This document shows positions 55,192 through 63,832 of a stretch of DNA of 64,000 nucleotides, one piece after another. Below the pieces are notes generated by a model. The model saw nothing but the letters and a program-made list of their open reading frames with translations. It did no database searches and was not told where the DNA came from. The position numbers and the translations under genes are program-made. This stretch comes from Desulfobotulus mexicanus (lineage in GTDB: Bacteria; Desulfobacterota; Desulfobacteria; Desulfobacterales; ASO4-4). Position 1 is the first letter of the stretch. The number at the start of each line of letters is the position of its first letter. The stretch spans positions 1 to 64,000 of the forward strand of contig NZ_VDMB01000007.1 of NCBI RefSeq assembly GCF_006175995.1, given 5' to 3'.

Positions 55192-56565
55192 TCAAGATCT
55201 TGATCCGTGACCTGGCTGCTTTATTCTGTCGGGATTTGCAAGCCGGGCAAGGAGGATGGCCAGAAAAATTGCGGGCAGCCCGATTATGGCCGATGAAATA
55301 AAAAACCAGAACCAGCTGATATGCTCCACCATCACACCGGTAAAACCAGCAAGGAACTGCCCCGGCAGGGTCATAATGGAGCTGAAAAGGGCATACTGGG
55401 TGGCCGTATAGGCCGTATTGGTAAGACTGGAAAGATAGGCAATAAAGACAGCCACCGCCATTCCAGCACTGATATTATCCGACATGATGGCCACCACCAG
55501 CCCGTAAATTTCCGGTCCGAGAAGGGCCAGCCAGGAAAAGGTCAGATTGGTCAGCGGGGCCAGAACAGCCGTTGCAATGAGCATGCGCATGATGCCAAAA
55601 CGGGCCACCAGCACACCACCAAGGGCCGCACCGGTGAGGGTCATGGCCAGACCAAATGCTGCTGCCACATTGCCTATCTGGGCTTTGGTGAAACCCAGAT
55701 CCAGATAAAAGGGATTTGCCATGACACCCATGAAAATATCACTGATACGGAAAAGGCCGATAAAAAGCAATATCACAAGCCCCGTGAAACGGAAACGCTG
55801 CCAGAAGTCGGCAAAGGGACCGATTATGGCTCCGGCAAACCAGAGGCGCAGCTCCTTAAAGAGACTTACTTTTTCTCCGTTTTCAAGGACAGCCATTTCC
55901 CTTTCCAGACGCCGGGTCTCTTCATCCACAAAAACATCGGGTTCCTGAATAATGAAAGTGGTTATGATACCGACTCCCATCAGAAAAGCCATAACGCCAT
56001 AGGCCACAGACCAGCTTAAACCTGAGGCAAGGTGCAGGGCACCGGCACCGGCAGCCAGAATGGCCACACGGTATCCCAGAACATAGCTTGCGGCCATGGC
56101 CCCCTGAAACTCCTTTTTCGCCGCTTCAATGCGATAGGCATCAATGGCAATGTCCTGGGTCGCCGAAGCAAAGCCTGCCAGCACAGCCCACAGAGCCACC
56201 CAGGCCAGATGTTCTCTGGGATCGGTAAAGGCCATGCCAAGAAGAGAAATAAGAAGAAAGATCTGGGCAAGGAGCATCCATGACCTGCGGCGTCCCAGAA
56301 GAGGAGTCAGAAAGGGAAGCGGCATACGATCCACCACCGGTGCCCATAAAATTTTCAGGCTGTGGGCCATGCCCACCCAGCTTAAAAAACCAATGGCCGC
56401 AAGGCTGACTCCCAGATCCCTAAGCCATGCCGTAAAGGTGCCCCCCACCAGAAGAAGGGGAAGACCTGCGGAAAACCCCAGAAACAGCATCCCAAGCACA
56501 CGGGGATGGCGGTAAACGGAAAAGGCCTTTGCCCAGGAGGGATTCTTTCTGCTCTCTTCTTCCAT
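55192..56565 (-). CDS. AmpG-like major facilitator permease
   Basis: A 457-residue MFS transporter with about 12-14 helices. The N-terminal region LGFSAGLPLLLVGGTFTAWL and FASATQDIAIDAYRIE are characteristic of AmpG muropeptide permeases, which import GlcNAc-anhydroMurNAc peptides released by lytic transglycosylases for recycling. A loop of about 40 residues rich in Arg and Glu (around 225-245) separates the two halves. The MltC-like enzyme in this window would generate its substrate (inference). An unrelated MFS substrate remains possible. Confidence 0.8.
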   Translation of the reverse strand: MEEESRKNPSWAKAFSVYRHPRVLGMLFLGFSAGLPLLLVGGTFTAWLRDLGVSLAAIGFLSWVGMAHSLKILWAPVVDRMPLPFLTPLLGRRRSWMLLAQIFLLISLLGMAFTDPREHLAWVALWAVLAGFASATQDIAIDAYRIEAAKKEFQGAMAASYVLGYRVAILAAGAGALHLASGLSWSVAYGVMAFLMGVGIITTFIIQEPDVFVDEETRRLEREMAVLENGEKVSLFKELRLWFAGAIIGPFADFWQRFRFTGLVILLFIGLFRISDIFMGVMANPFYLDLGFTKAQIGNVAAAFGLAMTLTGAALGGVLVARFGIMRMLIATAVLAPLTNLTFSWLALLGPEIYGLVVAIMSDNISAGMAVAVFIAYLSSLTNTAYTATQYALFSSIMTLPGQFLAGFTGVMVEHISWFWFFISSAIIGLPAIFLAILLARLANPDRIKQPGHGSRS

Positions 56566-56596
56566 GGATGCTGCCTTCCTTTAAATATAGAATCCG

Positions 56597-57166
56597 CTAA
56601 GGAAGCAGAAGCTTTGCCAGCGGGCGTTTAGGTACATGATGCACATCCGTCTCATCCCGCCAGTAATGCACGGAATCCCCCTCTTCCATGGTATCCACCA
56701 CAACCGTCTCTGCGGGTTTGCCTAAGGCCAGAACCAGCAGGACCTCAAGCTCTTCGGGTATATGCAGCACCCTGCGCAGGGCTTTTTTATCCATACTGCC
56801 CAGCATGCAGGTGCCAAGCCCCTTTTCCGCAGCCCCCAGAGCCATGGTCTGGGCAGCAATACCAAGATCACAGAGAAGAAAGGCAGAACCCTTTACCGGC
56901 CCGCAGATCACAATATAGGCCGCAGGCCGCTGCCCTGCAGCAGGGCCGGGCCAGTCCTTGAGATAGGCTGCCCAGCCAAGGGCCGAAAAAACCGCCTCTT
57001 TTTCTGCAACATCCACAACCAGACGATAGCCAAGTGCCTGAAGGTTTCCGGCAGAAGGCGTAAAGCGGACCAGCTCCACAAGACCTTCAAGGGTGGCCGC
57101 CGTAATGGCTTCTTCTTCGGCAAAGCGGCGGATGGAACGGCTTTTTTCCACAAGAGTTCTGAACAT
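56597..57166 (-). CDS. Nitroreductase-family flavoprotein
   Basis: A 189-residue FMN-dependent oxidoreductase-like protein. SRSIRRFAEEEAITAATLE and RFTPSAGNLQALGYRLVV match the family N-terminus, AQTMALGAAEKGLGTCMLG the second flavin motif, and VLALGKPAET the end. The start at 57166 is chosen since a longer version begins with unmatched hydrophobic residues; a GGGGG tract precedes it. The substrate is unknown. It lies between the permease gene and the third MITE copy. Confidence 0.83.
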   Translation of the reverse strand: MFRTLVEKSRSIRRFAEEEAITAATLEGLVELVRFTPSAGNLQALGYRLVVDVAEKEAVFSALGWAAYLKDWPGPAAGQRPAAYIVICGPVKGSAFLLCDLGIAAQTMALGAAEKGLGTCMLGSMDKKALRRVLHIPEELEVLLVLALGKPAETVVVDTMEEGDSVHYWRDETDVHHVPKRPLAKLLLP

Positions 57167-57179
57167 CCCTACCCCCTTA

Positions 57180-57521
57180 AAAAAAACGTAATTATTCAGC
57201 ACATTTTTTATGCAAGATTATTCATTAATTTCAAAGCACTGGTTCCAGCAAAAGACAATCGGGCTGTTTGTGAGTGACATTGCAATCGTTTCGGATCAGA
57301 GCTTTGCAGGCCTGTGCGAAAGAAGCGGCAAACTGTCTGAGCCGCCACAAAGGCAGCGTGCTTAAGCCTGCTATGGAAATCAAAAAGCTTATCCTGCCTG
57401 TGGCGGGGAGTTTTTGCCGCTTCCGTACAGGCCAAGAAGCTCCCGAATAAGATTGCGTCACGAACAAATGGTCCGGTTGTCTATGCACCTAATTAATTGT
57501 GCTGAACAGTTACAAAAAAAC
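57180..57521 (+). mobile_element. IS66-type MITE copy 3, with target duplication
   Basis: An element of about 326 bp (57188-57513). Its left end GTAATTATTCAGCACA and right end CTGAACAGTTAC form imperfect inverted repeats. AAAAAAAC flanks both ends (57180-57187 and 57514-57521), an exact 8-bp duplication, although its low complexity weakens the weight of this match. The palindromic interior (57253-57482) matches copy 1 closely, and the sequence outside the palindrome is also shared (CATTAATTTCAAA and TTGTGCTGAACA). It lies between rdgB and the nitroreductase gene. Confidence 0.8.
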
Positions 57522-57525
57522 ATCC

Positions 57526-58170
57526 TCAGCGGACACAATCAAACTTTTCCAGACGGGGCATATTCTGTTCCAGCCAGACAAGAATCTTATCAAACTCCCT
57601 GCCTACCTCCGTCAGAGCCCGGCCCCGGTGACTTACCCTTCCCTTTTCTTCAAGGTCCGCTTCCCCAAAGGTTTTTTGCAGCTCAGGACAGAAAAAAAGC
57701 GGATCATAACCAAAACCCATATCTCCCCTTGGTTCCCTGAGAATCTCCCCTGCACAGCTCCCCTCATAGGTCAGGGCCTGCCCCGTGGGAACGGCAATGG
57801 AAATGACACACTTGAAAGCGGCCTTCCGGTTTTCCACCCCTTCCAGGGCAGTCAGAAGCTTTTCATTATTTGCCGCATCACTGGCGTTGTCCCCGGAAAA
57901 ACGGGCTGAATGAACACCCGGCGCTCCATCCAGCGCCTCCACCTCAAGGCCTGAATCATCGGCAATGGCAGCAAACCCGAGGTAACGGGCCGTAAGAGAA
58001 GCCTTTTTGTAGGCATTATCATCAAAGGTGGCTCCATCTTCCACAATTTCAGGAATAGGACCAAAATCCGAAAGGTTTCTGATTTCCACGGGAAAACCCT
58101 CCAGCATGGACATGAGTTCCCGTTTTTTTCCAGAATTCCCCGTAGCCAGCACAAGTATCATTTTTTTCAT
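57526..58170 (-). CDS. rdgB: XTP/dITP diphosphatase (RdgB/HAM1)
   Basis: A 214-residue house-cleaning nucleotide pyrophosphatase. LATGNSGKKRELMSML, IADDSGLEVEALDGAPGVHSARF and FGYDPLFF contain the family signatures. AAGGAG lies eight bases before the start. It is upstream of the third MITE copy. Confidence 0.93.
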   Translation of the reverse strand: MKKMILVLATGNSGKKRELMSMLEGFPVEIRNLSDFGPIPEIVEDGATFDDNAYKKASLTARYLGFAAIADDSGLEVEALDGAPGVHSARFSGDNASDAANNEKLLTALEGVENRKAAFKCVISIAVPTGQALTYEGSCAGEILREPRGDMGFGYDPLFFCPELQKTFGEADLEEKGRVSHRGRALTEVGREFDKILVWLEQNMPRLEKFDCVR

Positions 58171-58541
58171 GGTTTTTCTCCTTCTATATTTATAAGCGAC
58201 ATAAGGACACCATAATATCTTTCAACAGAAAAAACTTATAGTCGAGGGGATCTGGCTTGTAAAGCCTGCCACCTCCAGCGATCCGTCACATAGCATGACA
58301 ACAGCCTGTGAGTCTGCCGGGGATCTTATTTGTAAGACCTTTCCACAAAAAGGTGTTTACACCCGGAACACCCCTGTTATATGAATCTTCAACATTGTAT
58401 ATGCTGCGTCCTTAAAAATCCGGAATCCGGTGGACGGGCCTTAACATCTCCTTTATCCTTACCTTTTCCGCTCCTGCTGACGGTAAAACTGCTGAAGGAC
58501 ATGGAGACCGTACCGCCATCTTTATCAAGGAATGAATCACC
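58171..58541. other. Upstream region of iorA
   Basis: About 370 bases between divergent rdgB and iorA. It contains two short inverted repeats, TCTTATTTGTAAGA (near 58324) and GGTGTTTACACC (near 58352), of the size bound by dimeric regulators; both could be operators of iorAB, but this is unsupported. AAGGA lies ten bases before the iorA start. Confidence 0.4.
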
Positions 58542-60398
58542 ATGCATAAACTTCTGACCGACAAGCCCGGCGAATCCATGTTTCTGCTAGGAAACGAGGC
58601 CATTGCCAGGGGTGCCATGGAAGCGGGTGTGGCCTTTACATCCACCTATCCCGGCACACCCTCTTCCGAACTTTCCCTGAACTTTTTTCAGATGTCCCGG
58701 GAAAGCGACCTTTATTTTGAATACAGCACCAACGAAAAAGTTTCCCTTGAAGTAGCTGCCGCTGCTGCCAACTGTGGCATCCGCAGCATGTGCATGATGA
58801 AACACGTAGGCCTCAATGTGGCTGCGGATGTGCTAATGACCCTTGCCTATGTGGGGGTAACGGGCGGCCTTGTCATCCTCACCGCAGATGATCCTTTCAT
58901 GTTCTCCAGCCAGAATGAACAGGACAACCGCTATTATGCCAAATTCGGTGGCCTGCCCATGATGGAGCCTTCTTCCGTGGAAGAAGCCAAGGAAATGGTC
59001 AAGGATGCCTTCGAGCTTTCAGAAAAACTGAAAAGGCCCGTTCTGTTCCGTACCACCACCCGCATAAATCACTCCACCTCCGTTGTTACCTTAGGAGAGC
59101 TGCCCCCCCGTAAAACCAAAGGGGATTTCATTAAAGATCCCATGCGCTGTGTCACAGTACCTGCGGTTTCAAGGGGCTTGCACGTAAAACTGCTGGCAGA
59201 TCTTAAAACAGCTCAGGGAATGGCAGAAGACTCTTCCTGGAACTTTATGGAAGGAAAGGGGTCTTTCGGCATCATTGCCAATGGAGTAAGCTATACCTAT
59301 GCTGCGGATGCGGTAAAGGATCTTGGAGCATCGGAGAAGATAAAAATTCTGCGCCTGGGCTTTTCCAACCCCATGCCCGAAGCAATGATTAAAGACTTTA
59401 TTAAAGGTTGTGACAAAGTACTTATCATTGAAGAAGGCGAACCCTTCATGGAAGAAGCCGTCAAGGCCTTTGCCCAGGAAGAAGGCCTCACCCTTCCCAT
59501 AGCAGGAAAAAATGAGAACCTTTTCTCAAGGCTCTTTGAATTTGATCCGGCCATGGTCCGTAAAAACATTGCTTCCTTCTTTGATATTGAACTGGATGCA
59601 CCCGCTCCAGTGGACGCTCAGGGTGTTCCTGATCTTCCCATACGTCCGCCCACCCTCTGTGCCGGATGCTCCCACAGATCCATTTTCTATGCCGCAAAAA
59701 AAGCCTGCGAAGGCATGGATGTAGTCTTCCCTTCAGATATCGGCTGCTATACCTTAGGTTTTCTTCCACCTCTGGGCATGGGTGATTTTGTGGTATGCAT
59801 GGGTGCTTCCTCAGGCACAGCCTGCGGTTTCTCCACGGTAACGGACAAAAAGGTTGTGGCCTTTGTGGGGGATTCCACCTTCTTCCATTCCGGCCTTTCC
59901 GGACTGATCAACGGGGTATTCAACAACCACAACTACACTCTGGTTATCCTTGACAACCGCACCACCGCCATGACAGGACACCAGCCCAACCCCGGTGTGG
60001 ACATGACGGAACTTGCCATGGAAAACTACAACACCGTGGACATCGAAGCCGTTGTGAAAGCCATTGGCGTCAAGCATGTTTCCACTATCCGTGCCTTCAA
60101 TGTAAAAAAAGCCATTGAAACCATACAGGAATCCGTTGCCTTTGAGGGGATTTCCGTAATCATCGTCAAGGAAAAATGCGCCCTCTATGCAAAAAACCTG
60201 AAACAGCTCAAAGGTAAGCCCTTCCAGGTTAATCCGGATAAATGTAAAAACCACATGGAATGCATCAATGCCCTTGGATGCCCTGCCTTCTACGTCAAGG
60301 ACGGCAAACCCGGCATTCACGCCCATGTCTGTGTGGGATGCGCCCTCTGTGCCCAGGCCTGTCCTGAAAACGCCATAGTACCGGCCAGAAGCCTTTAA
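58542..60398 (+). CDS. iorA: Indolepyruvate:ferredoxin oxidoreductase, alpha subunit
   Basis: A 618-residue subunit that, with IorB, oxidatively decarboxylates aryl pyruvates to aryl-acetyl-CoA and reduces ferredoxin in amino-acid fermentation. PPTLCAGCSHRSIFYAAKK and GDSTFFHSGLSGLINGVFNN belong to the TPP-binding domain. The N-terminal region is a second TPP-binding-type domain. The C-terminus is ferredoxin-like: CVGCALCAQACP is a full [4Fe-4S] set, but the first set reads CKNHMECINALGCP, with His at the position where the second Cys is expected. It is followed by iorB. Confidence 0.92.
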   Translation: MHKLLTDKPGESMFLLGNEAIARGAMEAGVAFTSTYPGTPSSELSLNFFQMSRESDLYFEYSTNEKVSLEVAAAAANCGIRSMCMMKHVGLNVAADVLMTLAYVGVTGGLVILTADDPFMFSSQNEQDNRYYAKFGGLPMMEPSSVEEAKEMVKDAFELSEKLKRPVLFRTTTRINHSTSVVTLGELPPRKTKGDFIKDPMRCVTVPAVSRGLHVKLLADLKTAQGMAEDSSWNFMEGKGSFGIIANGVSYTYAADAVKDLGASEKIKILRLGFSNPMPEAMIKDFIKGCDKVLIIEEGEPFMEEAVKAFAQEEGLTLPIAGKNENLFSRLFEFDPAMVRKNIASFFDIELDAPAPVDAQGVPDLPIRPPTLCAGCSHRSIFYAAKKACEGMDVVFPSDIGCYTLGFLPPLGMGDFVVCMGASSGTACGFSTVTDKKVVAFVGDSTFFHSGLSGLINGVFNNHNYTLVILDNRTTAMTGHQPNPGVDMTELAMENYNTVDIEAVVKAIGVKHVSTIRAFNVKKAIETIQESVAFEGISVIIVKEKCALYAKNLKQLKGKPFQVNPDKCKNHMECINALGCPAFYVKDGKPGIHAHVCVGCALCAQACPENAIVPARSL

Positions 60399-60452
60399 AC
60401 AAAAAGACTTTGGGCCGAAAAACTCCGGCCCTATCCAGATAAAGGGAAACCC

Positions 60453-61040
60453 ATGGAACCCAAACGCCTTATTATCGTTGCAGTAGGTGGTCAGGGCAAC
60501 CTGCTCGCCTCCCATGTTCTTGGTGAAGCCGCCCTCATGTCGGGTGTGCCTGTGCGCATGAGTGAAATCCACGGCATGGCCCAGAGGGGTGGTGTTGTGG
60601 AATCTGCTCTGGTTTTCGGAGATGCCAAATCCACCATCATCTCCGATGGAGAAGCGGATCTTTTTGTAAGTTTTGAGCCATGCGAAGCCCTGCGGGCTTT
60701 AAAAAAATGCAATGCCAATACCGTTGCCATCACCAATACCCGTCCCCTGCCCCCTTTCACGGCCTTTATAGGCCGGGGCACCTATCCTGATGTGGAAACG
60801 GTAACAGAAACCCTCAGGAATAAAACCGGCCGTCTCATTGCCTTTGATGCAACGACCCTTGCCGAGGAAGCTGGCAATCCCATGTGTCTCAATATGGTAC
60901 TGCTGGGCACCCTCATAGGAACAGGCGTTCTTCCCATCACTGCGGATTCCATCCGGGAAGCCATCCGAACCCGGACCAAAGCCGACTTTGTGGAAATGAA
61001 CCTTGCAGCCTTTGAAAAGGGTTTTGCCAGAGCCGCCTGA
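60453..61040 (+). CDS. iorB: Indolepyruvate:ferredoxin oxidoreductase, beta subunit
   Basis: A 195-residue gamma-type subunit of the oxidoreductase. VAVGGQGNLLASHVLGEAAL near the N-terminus and EIHGMAQRGGVVESALVFGD match the family. It lies 54 bases after iorA and should form a complex with it; the pair reduces ferredoxin that could feed the NuoEFG-less complex I (inference). Confidence 0.9.
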   Translation: MEPKRLIIVAVGGQGNLLASHVLGEAALMSGVPVRMSEIHGMAQRGGVVESALVFGDAKSTIISDGEADLFVSFEPCEALRALKKCNANTVAITNTRPLPPFTAFIGRGTYPDVETVTETLRNKTGRLIAFDATTLAEEAGNPMCLNMVLLGTLIGTGVLPITADSIREAIRTRTKADFVEMNLAAFEKGFARAA

Positions 61041-61054
61041 TTTTTTATAAACAG

Positions 61055-61092
61055 CTGCGGCCATCCATTTTCAAGAAACAGGATGGTCGCAG
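61055..61092 (+). terminator. Hairpin after iorB
   Basis: CTGCGGCCATCC and GGATGGTCGCAG form a 12-bp stem with one G-T pair, 14-base loop, starting 15 bases after iorB. It lacks a T-tract, so it might be a transcript-stabilising hairpin or a weak terminator. Confidence 0.5.
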
Positions 61093-61264
61093 TACACCTG
61101 CCAGCCTCCCTTTAAATTCTTTTCCACCATCCACTCCATGTTACGTATTCATGCTTCCACCAAACCGCATTCCTGTGCTATAGTACAGACTTTACTAATA
61201 TCAAAATGCTTTCATCACCTCGGGCGGGTGCTGATAAGACTGCTGGACGGATAAGGATATTCCC

Positions 61265-62227
61265 ATGACCCGAATTCTTGTTGTGGACGATGACAGTGCC
61301 ATCCGCTCTGCCATGGAAACCTATATCAGTTTGAACGGTTTCCATACGGTAGCGGTATCCAGTGCAGAAGAAGCCATGGATCACCTCAGACAATGCGGGC
61401 CTATGGATGTGGTCATCACGGACATCATGATGGAGGGCATGTCCGGCCTTGAGCTGACGGAACATATCCGCGCCACCTATGATACAGATGTGATTATCAT
61501 GACCGGATACAGTGCGGAATACTCCTATGAGGAAGCCATAAGAAGGGGTGCCAGCGACATTATTTTCAAACCGGCACGTTTTGAAGAAATTCTTCTGCGT
61601 CTTAAACGGGTTCTGCGGGAAAGGAAACTGACCCAGGAGCGGGAAGTAATGCTGGCAAAACTTCAGGAGCTATCCATCACCGATGAGCTGACCCGCCTGT
61701 TCAATTCCAGACATTTCTACTCCCGCCTTGAAAAAGAGGTAGAACGTTTTCACAGATACCAGCGTCCTTTATCTCTGCTGCTCCTCGACATCGACTACTT
61801 TAAGGATTATAATGACAGCCATGGTCACCTTGAAGGGGATCGTGTACTGATGCGCATGGGAGCCATCATAAAAAATTCCCTCCGCATCATGGATTCCGCC
61901 TACAGGTACGGTGGAGAAGAATTTACCGTTCTTCTGCCGGAAACCGAGGTCAAGGAAGCCCTTGTGGTGGCACAACGTATTCAGGAAGGACTGGCCAGTG
62001 AAAAATTCTTCCCGGCCAGCATGCCTCAACCTGTTTATATTACCGTAAGCATAGGTATTACAGAGTATATTACAGAAGAAAACCTTGTAACCTTTATCCA
62101 GCGTGCGGATATGGCCATGTACTGTTCCAAAAAGAACGGCAGAAACCAGATCACCACCCTGATGAGCAATGATTGCAGAGAAAGTATGCAATGCCTGAAA
62201 TCCTGGTCCTCAAAAATCCCGGACTGA
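61265..62227 (+). CDS. Response regulator with GGDEF diguanylate cyclase output
   Basis: A 320-residue PleD/WspR-like protein. The receiver domain has ILVVDDDSAIRSAME, the acceptor Asp53 in VVITDIMMEG and the Lys in IIFKPARFEEI. The GGDEF domain (about 150-310) has the active-site YRYGGEEFTVLLPE and an inhibitory RxxD site (RIMD) five residues before GGEEF, so c-di-GMP feedback is expected. No cognate kinase gene is adjacent. Its last codons overlap the GNAT gene. Confidence 0.92.
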   Translation: MTRILVVDDDSAIRSAMETYISLNGFHTVAVSSAEEAMDHLRQCGPMDVVITDIMMEGMSGLELTEHIRATYDTDVIIMTGYSAEYSYEEAIRRGASDIIFKPARFEEILLRLKRVLRERKLTQEREVMLAKLQELSITDELTRLFNSRHFYSRLEKEVERFHRYQRPLSLLLLDIDYFKDYNDSHGHLEGDRVLMRMGAIIKNSLRIMDSAYRYGGEEFTVLLPETEVKEALVVAQRIQEGLASEKFFPASMPQPVYITVSIGITEYITEENLVTFIQRADMAMYCSKKNGRNQITTLMSNDCRESMQCLKSWSSKIPD

Positions 62228-62646
62228 CGGAGTGCCGGGATATTATGGCCCTCTACCAGGCTGAAAACTGGTGGCAGGGTCCCGAAGATCTGACGCTGGT
62301 TGCCCGCATAATTGCAGGCAGCCATCTTTTTTTAACCGCCCGTACAGAAAACCGTATTATTGCCATGGGCAGGGTGATCAGTGACGGTGTATGTGACGCC
62401 TACATACAGGATGTCACCGTGCATAAAGACTGGCGCGGACAGGGTATCGGCGCTCGTATAATTCAGGAGCTGTGCCAACTGCTTGCCACAGAAGGCATTG
62501 AGTGGATAGGACTAATCGCAGAAAGGGGCTCCCACCCCTTTTATGAAAAACTGGACTTTGGCATCATGCCCGGCTCTCTGCCCATGCTCCATGGAAAAAC
62601 CCTTAAAATGATGGGCTTTGCCCCGGATGTATCAGGAAAAAAATGA
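62191..62646 (+). CDS. GNAT-family acetyltransferase
   Basis: A 151-residue N-acetyltransferase-like protein. IQDVTVHKDWRGQGIGARII contains the acetyl-CoA pyrophosphate-binding motif R/Q-x2-G-x-G, and a C-terminal ERGSHPFYEKLDFG is the usual fold end. The substrate is unknown. ATG at 62191 overlaps the GGDEF gene, and its stop overlaps the next gene's start (ATGA), so the three genes are likely translated together. Confidence 0.8.
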   Translation: MPEILVLKNPGLTECRDIMALYQAENWWQGPEDLTLVARIIAGSHLFLTARTENRIIAMGRVISDGVCDAYIQDVTVHKDWRGQGIGARIIQELCQLLATEGIEWIGLIAERGSHPFYEKLDFGIMPGSLPMLHGKTLKMMGFAPDVSGKK

Positions 62647-63554
62647 AGTTTAGAAAGATTTCCATTCAGGATTACAATGAACTCGTCCCCTATTTCAAAA
62701 ACCAGAAATACCCCCTTTGCAGCTACTCTCTGCCTTCTCTTCTCTCATGGCAGACAAAGGCCTACCATCCCGTAGCTGCCCTTGAGGCAGACAGCCTTAT
62801 CATTGCAGCAGATTACATTCACCAGACGGAACTGCGCCACCTCATCCTTCCCCTGTCCCCGGAAAGGGACTGGACGCCGGAAGAGCTGCATAAGCTCTGC
62901 CTTGACTCCGGTTTTCCAGCCATCTGGTTTGTACCTGAAACCTGGCTTGAAAAGGTGGATCAGGAAGCTCTGCAAAACTTTTTCACGGTGGAAGAGCAGA
63001 GTGCCTATACGGATTATATCTATGCCAAAGAAGATCTGGCGGAACTCAAGGGAAGAAAGTACGCAAAAAAACGCAACCTCATCTCCCAGTTCGAAAGAAA
63101 TTTCAGTGAAGACCGGATAGATATCCGCTCCATCACCAAAGAAGATACTCCCGAATGTCTGGATTTTCTCGAGGAATGGTGCAGGGAGCGCAAATGTGAC
63201 AGGGACCCTGAAGCGGATATGGCCTGTGAAAAAATTGCTGCGGCCAATGCCATAGAACTCATTGACAATACAGAATTCAGGGGATTAAGACTTTCACTGG
63301 ATGGCAGGCTTGTGGCCTTTGGCATTGGCAACCGGCTGACTGCGGATATGGGTGTGCTGCACTTTGAAAAGGCAATGGGTTCTGTCAAAGGATTGTATCA
63401 GTATTTTGACAGGGAATGCTGCCGCAGGCTTTTTTCTGAGGATATTCTCTTCATCAACAAGGAATCGGACATGGATGAGCCTGGACTGGCCCATGCCAAG
63501 AGCTCCTATTATCCCATACGCAAAGAAAAGTCCTTTGTTCTGACCCTCCTTTGA
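62643..63554 (+). CDS. DUF2156-like protein
   Basis: A 303-residue protein resembling DUF2156, the acyltransferase-fold domain also found at the C-terminus of phosphatidylglycerol lysyltransferases. KYAKKRNLISQFERNF and the later GLYQYFDRECCRRLF with INKESDMDEPGLAHAK match the pattern. The substrate is unknown; there is no N-terminal membrane part. It is coupled to the GNAT gene through an ATGA overlap. Confidence 0.78.
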   Translation: MKFRKISIQDYNELVPYFKNQKYPLCSYSLPSLLSWQTKAYHPVAALEADSLIIAADYIHQTELRHLILPLSPERDWTPEELHKLCLDSGFPAIWFVPETWLEKVDQEALQNFFTVEEQSAYTDYIYAKEDLAELKGRKYAKKRNLISQFERNFSEDRIDIRSITKEDTPECLDFLEEWCRERKCDRDPEADMACEKIAAANAIELIDNTEFRGLRLSLDGRLVAFGIGNRLTADMGVLHFEKAMGSVKGLYQYFDRECCRRLFSEDILFINKESDMDEPGLAHAKSSYYPIRKEKSFVLTLL

Positions 63555-63599
63555 TAAAGCGGAACAGATACCAGAGCGGAATCGGCCAAAGTGCCTGTT

Positions 63600-63667
63600 G
63601 CGGGCACCCGTAAAGGGTGCCCCTACACATACCCTGGCCTTGAGGGCAGGCACAGGGGCCTGCCCCT
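63600..63667. repeat. Pair of REP-like palindromic units (GTAGGGGC type)
   Basis: Two hairpin units in tandem: GGGCACCC/GGGTGCCC (63602-63622) and GGGCAGGC/GCCTGCCC (63644-63665), each followed by CCTACA. On the minus strand both begin TGTAGGGGC, the pattern of dispersed palindromes common in environmental bacteria. They lie just after the DUF2156 gene. Confidence 0.75.
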
Positions 63668-63746
63668 ACAAAACAGGGGCTGCACAATCCATTCGCAGGC
63701 GCAGATCCTGTATCTGCCCTACCTGCTCCGGCTGGTCTTGGGTATT

Positions 63747-63800
63747 GTCGTTAAGGACTTTAAAGTCGTTAAAGACTTTAAGGTCATTAAGGAAGGTGAG
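63747..63800. repeat. 18-bp tandem repeat
   Basis: GTCGTTAAGGACTTTAAA and GTCGTTAAAGACTTTAAG follow each other, with a third partial unit starting GTCATTAAGG. It is intergenic, next to the REP-like units. Confidence 0.7.
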
Positions 63801-63832
63801 GGAAAAAGAGGGCCTGCGCCCCCTTTTCTTTG

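Noticed and set aside
40483-57488. Similar minus-strand frames in all three MITE copies (for example containing LPATGRISF and RNDCNVT)
   Set aside because: Their likeness follows from the nucleotide identity of the copies. They have no ribosome site, and the DNA is constrained as a palindrome.
58171-58541. A riboswitch or T-box ahead of iorA
   Set aside because: Only short inverted repeats are present; no conserved aptamer motif or antiterminator sequence was recognised.
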